In this document: positions 5,855-8,587 of the stretch, piece after piece
Layout: the number at the start of each line of letters is the position of its first letter
How positions within the stretch are numbered: position 1 is the stretch's first letter
Assembly: GCA_002327405.1 (NCBI GenBank)
Contig: DCVO01000031.1
Coordinates: 10,066-18,652 of the forward strand
Direction: 5' to 3'
Source of the DNA: Thiobacillus sp. UBA2186
GTDB lineage: Bacteria > Pseudomonadota > Gammaproteobacteria > Burkholderiales > Thiobacillaceae
Length of the DNA: 8,587 bases
The notes under the pieces: model-generated
Databases searched by the model: none
What the model was told of the DNA's origin: nothing
Seen by the model: only the letters and a program-made list of their open reading frames with translations
Made by a program: the position numbers and the translations under genes

Positions 5855-7343
5855 ATTGTAGCTTTCCGGGGTGAGAGAGGGAGCTACAACGAAGGTGCGC
5901 ACATCGTCCCAGATCGGGAAATTGTAGCTTTCCGGGGTGAGAGAGGGAGCTACAACGCCCTGCGCCTGACTGAAAGACAGGTTGAGATTGTAGCTTTCCG
6001 GGGTGAGAGAGGGAGCTACAACCGTGTTAAGCGGCTTTTTATAGGAGAACGAATTGTAGCTTTCCGGGGTGAGAGAGGGAGCTACAACTTTCCAGGTGGT
6101 GAAGGGTGTCCCGATGATATTGTAGCTTTCCGGGGTGAGAGAGGGAGCTACAACGCGCTGAAACTCACCCGCCGCCTGGTTGAAATTGTAGCTTTCCGGG
6201 GTGAGAGAGGGAGCTACAACGCCCCAATTAGTCTCGCCACCAGGGTCGGCATTGTAGCTTTCCGGGGTGAGAGAGGGAGCTACAACCGCCATCCGAATCA
6301 ACGTACTTGACCGACGATTGTAGCTTTCCGGGGTGAGAGAGGGAGCTACAACCCAAGCAGTAGCGGGTTTCGTTAATGTCCAATTGTAGCTTTCCGGGGT
6401 GAGAGAGGGAGCTACAACACCTTCTTCTCAGTACTTCCGTTACGTCGAATTGTAGCTTTCCGGGGTGAGAGAGGGAGCTACAACTCGTTCATGATTCGCC
6501 CCCTGTTCAGAGGGATTGTAGCTTTCCGGGGTGAGAGAGGGAGCTACAACGACGGTGCGCTGCGCAAACTCGTCGAAAGCATTGTAGCTTTCCGGGGTGA
6601 GAGAGGGAGCTACAACCGACATTGTGGCCTTGCGCTCGGACGTGCAATTGTAGCTTTCCGGGGTGAGAGAGGGAGCTACAACGCGGATGAAGGCGCGGGC
6701 GCGGTCGATCGCATTGTAGCTTTCCGGGGTGAGAGAGGGAGCTACAACCGCGGCCGGCCTGGGGTGCCCAGCGAGTACATTGTAGCTTTCCGGGGTGAGA
6801 GAGGGAGCTACAACGGCCGCCACGTGCGCGTGCCCGCCAGCGAGATTGTAGCTTTCCGGGGTGAGAGAGGGAGCTACAACTTCAGGTGACGCTCTCTATA
6901 CCCGGCATTCATTGTAGCTTTCCGGGGTGAGAGAGGGAGCTACAACGCCATCGGCATCAACCTCCGCCTGTTCCTGATTGTAGCTTTCCGGGGTGAGAGA
7001 GGGAGCTACAACTGGCGGCGGAGGCGATGCCGGTATCAATCGATTGTAGCTTTCCGGGGTGAGAGAGGGAGCTACAACTGCACAGCAGGATTCCAGTGCG
7101 CGTAATAAATTGTAGCTTTCCGGGGTGAGAGAGGGAGCTACAACAACAAACGCCGGCCTGAGTTGCGCTTCCATCATTGTAGCTTTCCGGGGTGAGAGAG
7201 GGAGCTACAACGCTCTGCAGCCAGGTTGAGTGCGCGGATTAATTGTAGCTTTCCGGGGTGAGAGAGGGAGCTACAACCACCTTGGTGTTGGTGAGGTAGG
7301 CCAGCCGATTGTAGCTTTCCGGGGTGAGAGAGGGAGCTACAAC
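5855..7343 (-). CRISPR. CRISPR array: 23 identical 36-nt repeats, 22 spacers, crRNAs read from the minus strand
   Basis: Repeats start at 5855 and every 66 nt to 7109, then at 7176, 7242 and 7308. Read by eye, all 23 copies are the same, with no degenerate end repeat. Spacers are 30 nt except one of 31 nt (7145-7175). In the crRNA direction the repeat begins GTTGTAGCTCCC and ends GCTACAAT and matches the N. meningitidis II-C repeat at 29 of 36 positions. Its ends form an 8-nt inverted repeat, TTGTAGCT with AGCTACAA. Direction is set by four things: pairing with the minus-strand tracrRNA, the TACAAT end, the left-hand terminator at 5796-5846, and the Neisseria parallel. Long open frames through the array on both strands come from the 66-nt period and are not genes. 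No spacer is duplicated by eye. Confidence 0.99.
5855..7343 (-). promoter_or_regulatory. Repeat-embedded -10 boxes (one per repeat)
   Basis: On the minus strand every repeat ends in GCTACAAT, so each spacer is preceded by TACAAT, a 5 of 6 match to the sigma-70 -10 box (for example 5860-5855 and 7313-7308). In N. meningitidis and C. jejuni such repeat ends start crRNA transcription inside the spacer. Here the extended -10 TG of Neisseria reads AG and there is no clear -35 within the repeat, so promoter strength is uncertain and may vary with the upstream spacer. Confidence 0.5.
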
Positions 7344-7393
7344 AAAAAAACGGGGCGTCCTGCCCCGTTTTTTTGTTGCGCCCCTAACGGGGC
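7344..7393. terminator. Bidirectional terminator between the array and prkB, with a second hairpin
   Basis: A7 - CGGGGC - GTCCT - GCCCCG - T7 occupies 7344-7374 and reads as an intrinsic terminator on both strands. A second small hairpin GCCCC-TAAC-GGGGC lies at 7380-7393, just after the prkB stop. On the minus strand it ends prkB mRNA 0 nt before the first repeat of the array; on the plus strand it would end any cas-operon read-through across the array. The two hairpins share GGGGC/GCCCC arms and could pair in exchange. Confidence 0.9.
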
Positions 7394-7407
7394 TGTCTGT
7401 AAGAAGC

Positions 7408-8298
7408 TCAGGCCTTGCGGCTTTGCTCGATCATCTTCTCGATCATGGGGGTGAGGATCAGCTCCATGGAGTAGCCCATCTTGCCGCCGGGCACCACCAG
7501 GGTGTTGGCGCGCGACATGAAGCTGTTGGGAATCATGTTGAGCAGGGTCGGGAAATCCACGCCGCGCGGATCGGCGAAGCGGATGATGACGAAGCTCTCG
7601 TCCGGCGTCGGGATGTCGCGGGCGATGAAGGGGTTGGAGGTGTCCACCGTCGGCACGCGCTGGAAGTTGATGTGGGTGCGCGAGAACTGCGGGGTGATGT
7701 AGTTGATGTAGTCCGGCATGCGTCGCAGGATGGTGTCCACCGTGGCTTCTGCGGAATAGCCGCGCTCGGCATGATCGCGGTGGATTTTCTGGATCCATTC
7801 CAGGTTGATCACCGGCACGACGCCCACGCCCAGGTCGACGTAGCGGGCGGCATCGATGCCGCCGTGGGCGACCAACCCGTGCAGGCCTTCGTAGAAGAGG
7901 ATATCGGTGCCGGCCGGGATGTCTTCCCAGGGGGTGAACTCGCCCGGCTTGAGGCTGGTGTTCAGGCGCTTGTTGTGCTCGGCCGCCTCGTCATCGCTGT
8001 GGATGTAGTAGCGCTTCTTGCCGTTGCCGGTTTCGCCATAGACCTTGAAGGTTTCCTCGATCTTGTCGAAGTGGTTGGCATCGGGTCCGAAATGGGAAAA
8101 GTAGTGGTTGCCCTTTTCGGTTTCGGCCTTCATGCGCTCGCGGAACTCCATGCGGCCCAGGGAATGCAGGCTGTCGCCCTCGATGATGGCGGCATTGATG
8201 TCGTAGTGGCGGAAGATGTTCTCGAACGCGCGCTTGACGAAGGTGGTACCGGCGCCGGACGAGCCGGTCACCGCGATGACGGGGTGCTTCTTGGACAT
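7408..8298 (-). CDS. prkB: Phosphoribulokinase (Calvin cycle), proteobacterial type
   Basis: Phosphorylates ribulose 5-phosphate with ATP to ribulose 1,5-bisphosphate, the CO2 acceptor of RuBisCO. 296 residues, normal for the octameric bacterial class. The P-loop is GSSGAGTT (12-19). IEGDSLHSLGR holds D42, H45 and R49, with the same numbering as the characterised Rhodobacter enzyme; E137, K171, R174, D175 and R179 (YEGLHG and QKIHRDHAERGYS) match its E131, K165, R168, D169 and R173 with a constant offset of 6. The active site is therefore complete. Start ATG 8298 has a strong AGGAGG; a TTG 24 nt upstream has none. Gene name could equally be cbbP. It stands alone, divergent from leuS, ending at the terminator beside the CRISPR array. 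RuBisCO genes are not in the window, so an autotrophic lifestyle is inferred; some heterotrophs keep PRK homologues. Confidence 0.96.
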   Translation of the reverse strand: MSKKHPVIAVTGSSGAGTTFVKRAFENIFRHYDINAAIIEGDSLHSLGRMEFRERMKAETEKGNHYFSHFGPDANHFDKIEETFKVYGETGNGKKRYYIHSDDEAAEHNKRLNTSLKPGEFTPWEDIPAGTDILFYEGLHGLVAHGGIDAARYVDLGVGVVPVINLEWIQKIHRDHAERGYSAEATVDTILRRMPDYINYITPQFSRTHINFQRVPTVDTSNPFIARDIPTPDESFVIIRFADPRGVDFPTLLNMIPNSFMSRANTLVVPGGKMGYSMELILTPMIEKMIEQSRKA

Positions 8299-8301
8299 GT
8301 G

Positions 8302-8308
8302 TCCTCCT
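8302..8308 (-). promoter_or_regulatory. prkB ribosome binding site
   Basis: Minus-strand AGGAGGA, with AGGAGG 4 nt before ATG 8298. It settles the start at MSKKHPVIAV rather than the upstream TTG at 8322. Confidence 0.85.
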
Positions 8309-8341
8309 GAATGTGGGAACAACCGAATTTTTAGCCGTGGG

Positions 8342-8371
8342 AGTATACCCCGGCCGGGCAGGCCCTGTCAC
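8342..8371 (-). promoter_or_regulatory. Predicted prkB promoter
   Basis: -35 GTGACA (8371-8366), 18-nt spacer, -10 TATACT (8347-8342), each 5 of 6 to sigma-70 consensus. The start would be near 8335, giving a leader of about 37 nt. No LysR-type (CbbR) operator could be recognised with confidence. Confidence 0.55.
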
Positions 8372-8378
8372 CGCCGGG

Positions 8379-8384
8379 TATAAT
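8379..8384 (+). promoter_or_regulatory. Predicted -10 box of leuS
   Basis: Perfect TATAAT preceded by GGG; start expected near 8391, about 40 nt before the leuS ATG. No good -35 is seen 16-18 nt upstream. The region 8342-8384 is shared with the divergent prkB promoter. Confidence 0.5.
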
Positions 8385-8429
8385 CCGGTCCTTTGATTCA
8401 TTTGGCTTTTTTCGCCCAGCTCCGCCGCC

Positions 8430-8587
8430 ATGCAGGAAAAATACGATCCCTCACAAATCGAGCGCGCAGCCCAGCAAGGCTGGGAACAGTCCCAGGCTTT
8501 CCGCGCCCGCGAAGACTCGGCCAAGCCCAAGTACTACTGCCTGTCCATGTTCCCCTATCCCTCGGGCAAGCTGCACATGGGCCACGT
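8430..8587 (+). CDS. leuS: Leucyl-tRNA synthetase, N-terminal end (gene runs off the window)
   Basis: Class I synthetase that charges tRNA-Leu. 52 full codons are visible from ATG 8430. MQEKYDPSQIE at the start and LSMFPYPSGKLHMGHV (38-53) are typical LeuS: HMGH (49-52) is its version of the HIGH ATP-binding signature. The full protein is usually about 860 residues, so only the first strand and loop of the Rossmann fold are present. Shine-Dalgarno is weak. It is divergent from prkB, with a 131-nt gap holding both predicted promoters. The call is safe because this N-terminal block is highly conserved. Confidence 0.96.
   Translation, partial: MQEKYDPSQIERAAQQGWEQSQAFRAREDSAKPKYYCLSMFPYPSGKLHMGH

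Noticed and set aside
5855..7343. Array transcribed on the plus strand from a leader next to cas2
   Set aside because: Plus-strand crRNA repeats would not pair with the only tracrRNA found, which has its stem-loops and terminator on the minus strand.
5831..7454. Long open frames on both strands through the array, with peptides repeating IVAFRGERGSYN or VVAPSLTPESYN
   Set aside because: They are the CRISPR repeat translated in a 66-nt period with no stop codons. Both strands are open at once and the frame breaks at the 31-nt spacer.
7324..8310. Plus-strand frame opposite prkB
   Set aside because: GC-rich shadow of phosphoribulokinase; it begins inside a CRISPR repeat and has low-complexity Val/Gly/Asp-rich content.

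Overview
The window looks like the chromosome of a Gram-negative, GC-rich, probably autotrophic betaproteobacterium. This rests on a UvrD amino terminus of betaproteobacterial type, a proteobacterial-type phosphoribulokinase with its catalytic residues intact, and its divergent neighbour leuS. The genus cannot be fixed from sequence alone.

Layout: (1) 1-764, minus strand, 5' part of uvrD. (2) 810-1055, plus strand, a small MoaD/ThiS-family protein with an unusual C-terminus. (3) 1105-7343, a complete type II-C CRISPR-Cas locus: a tracrRNA gene on the minus strand (about 1105-1201), then cas9 (1227-4574), cas1 (4561-5469) and cas2 (5459-5791) on the plus strand with short gene overlaps, then an array of 23 identical 36-nt repeats and 22 spacers (5855-7343). 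There is no csn2 or cas4, as expected for II-C. (4) 7344-7393, a strong bidirectional terminator. (5) 7408-8298, minus strand, prkB (phosphoribulokinase). (6) 8342-8384, overlapping divergent promoters. (7) 8430-8587, plus strand, 5' end of leuS.

How the CRISPR parts fit: the tracrRNA anti-repeat pairs only with crRNAs read from the minus strand of the array, so the array runs opposite to the cas operon. Each repeat ends, on that strand, in TACAAT, the -10-like box used by the per-repeat promoters known in Neisseria and Campylobacter II-C systems. A stem-loop with a U-tract (5796-5846) ends that transcript just beyond the last repeat. The right-hand end of the array touches the prkB terminator with no room for a conventional leader, which also favours per-repeat transcription. 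The system is a clear relative of N. meningitidis Cas9 systems: 29 of 36 repeat positions are identical, and repeat and tracrRNA have changed together so that pairing is kept.

Most interesting points: the tracrRNA promoter lies on top of the cas9 ribosome binding site and start codon; a roughly 280-bp AT-rich island covers the end of the Cas9 PAM-interacting domain; three of the four positions that read the PAM in Nme1Cas9 are changed, which predicts a different PAM; and several spacers translate into recognisable tailed-phage motifs. No wholly unknown system is visible. The locus is a coherent, apparently functional II-C variant.
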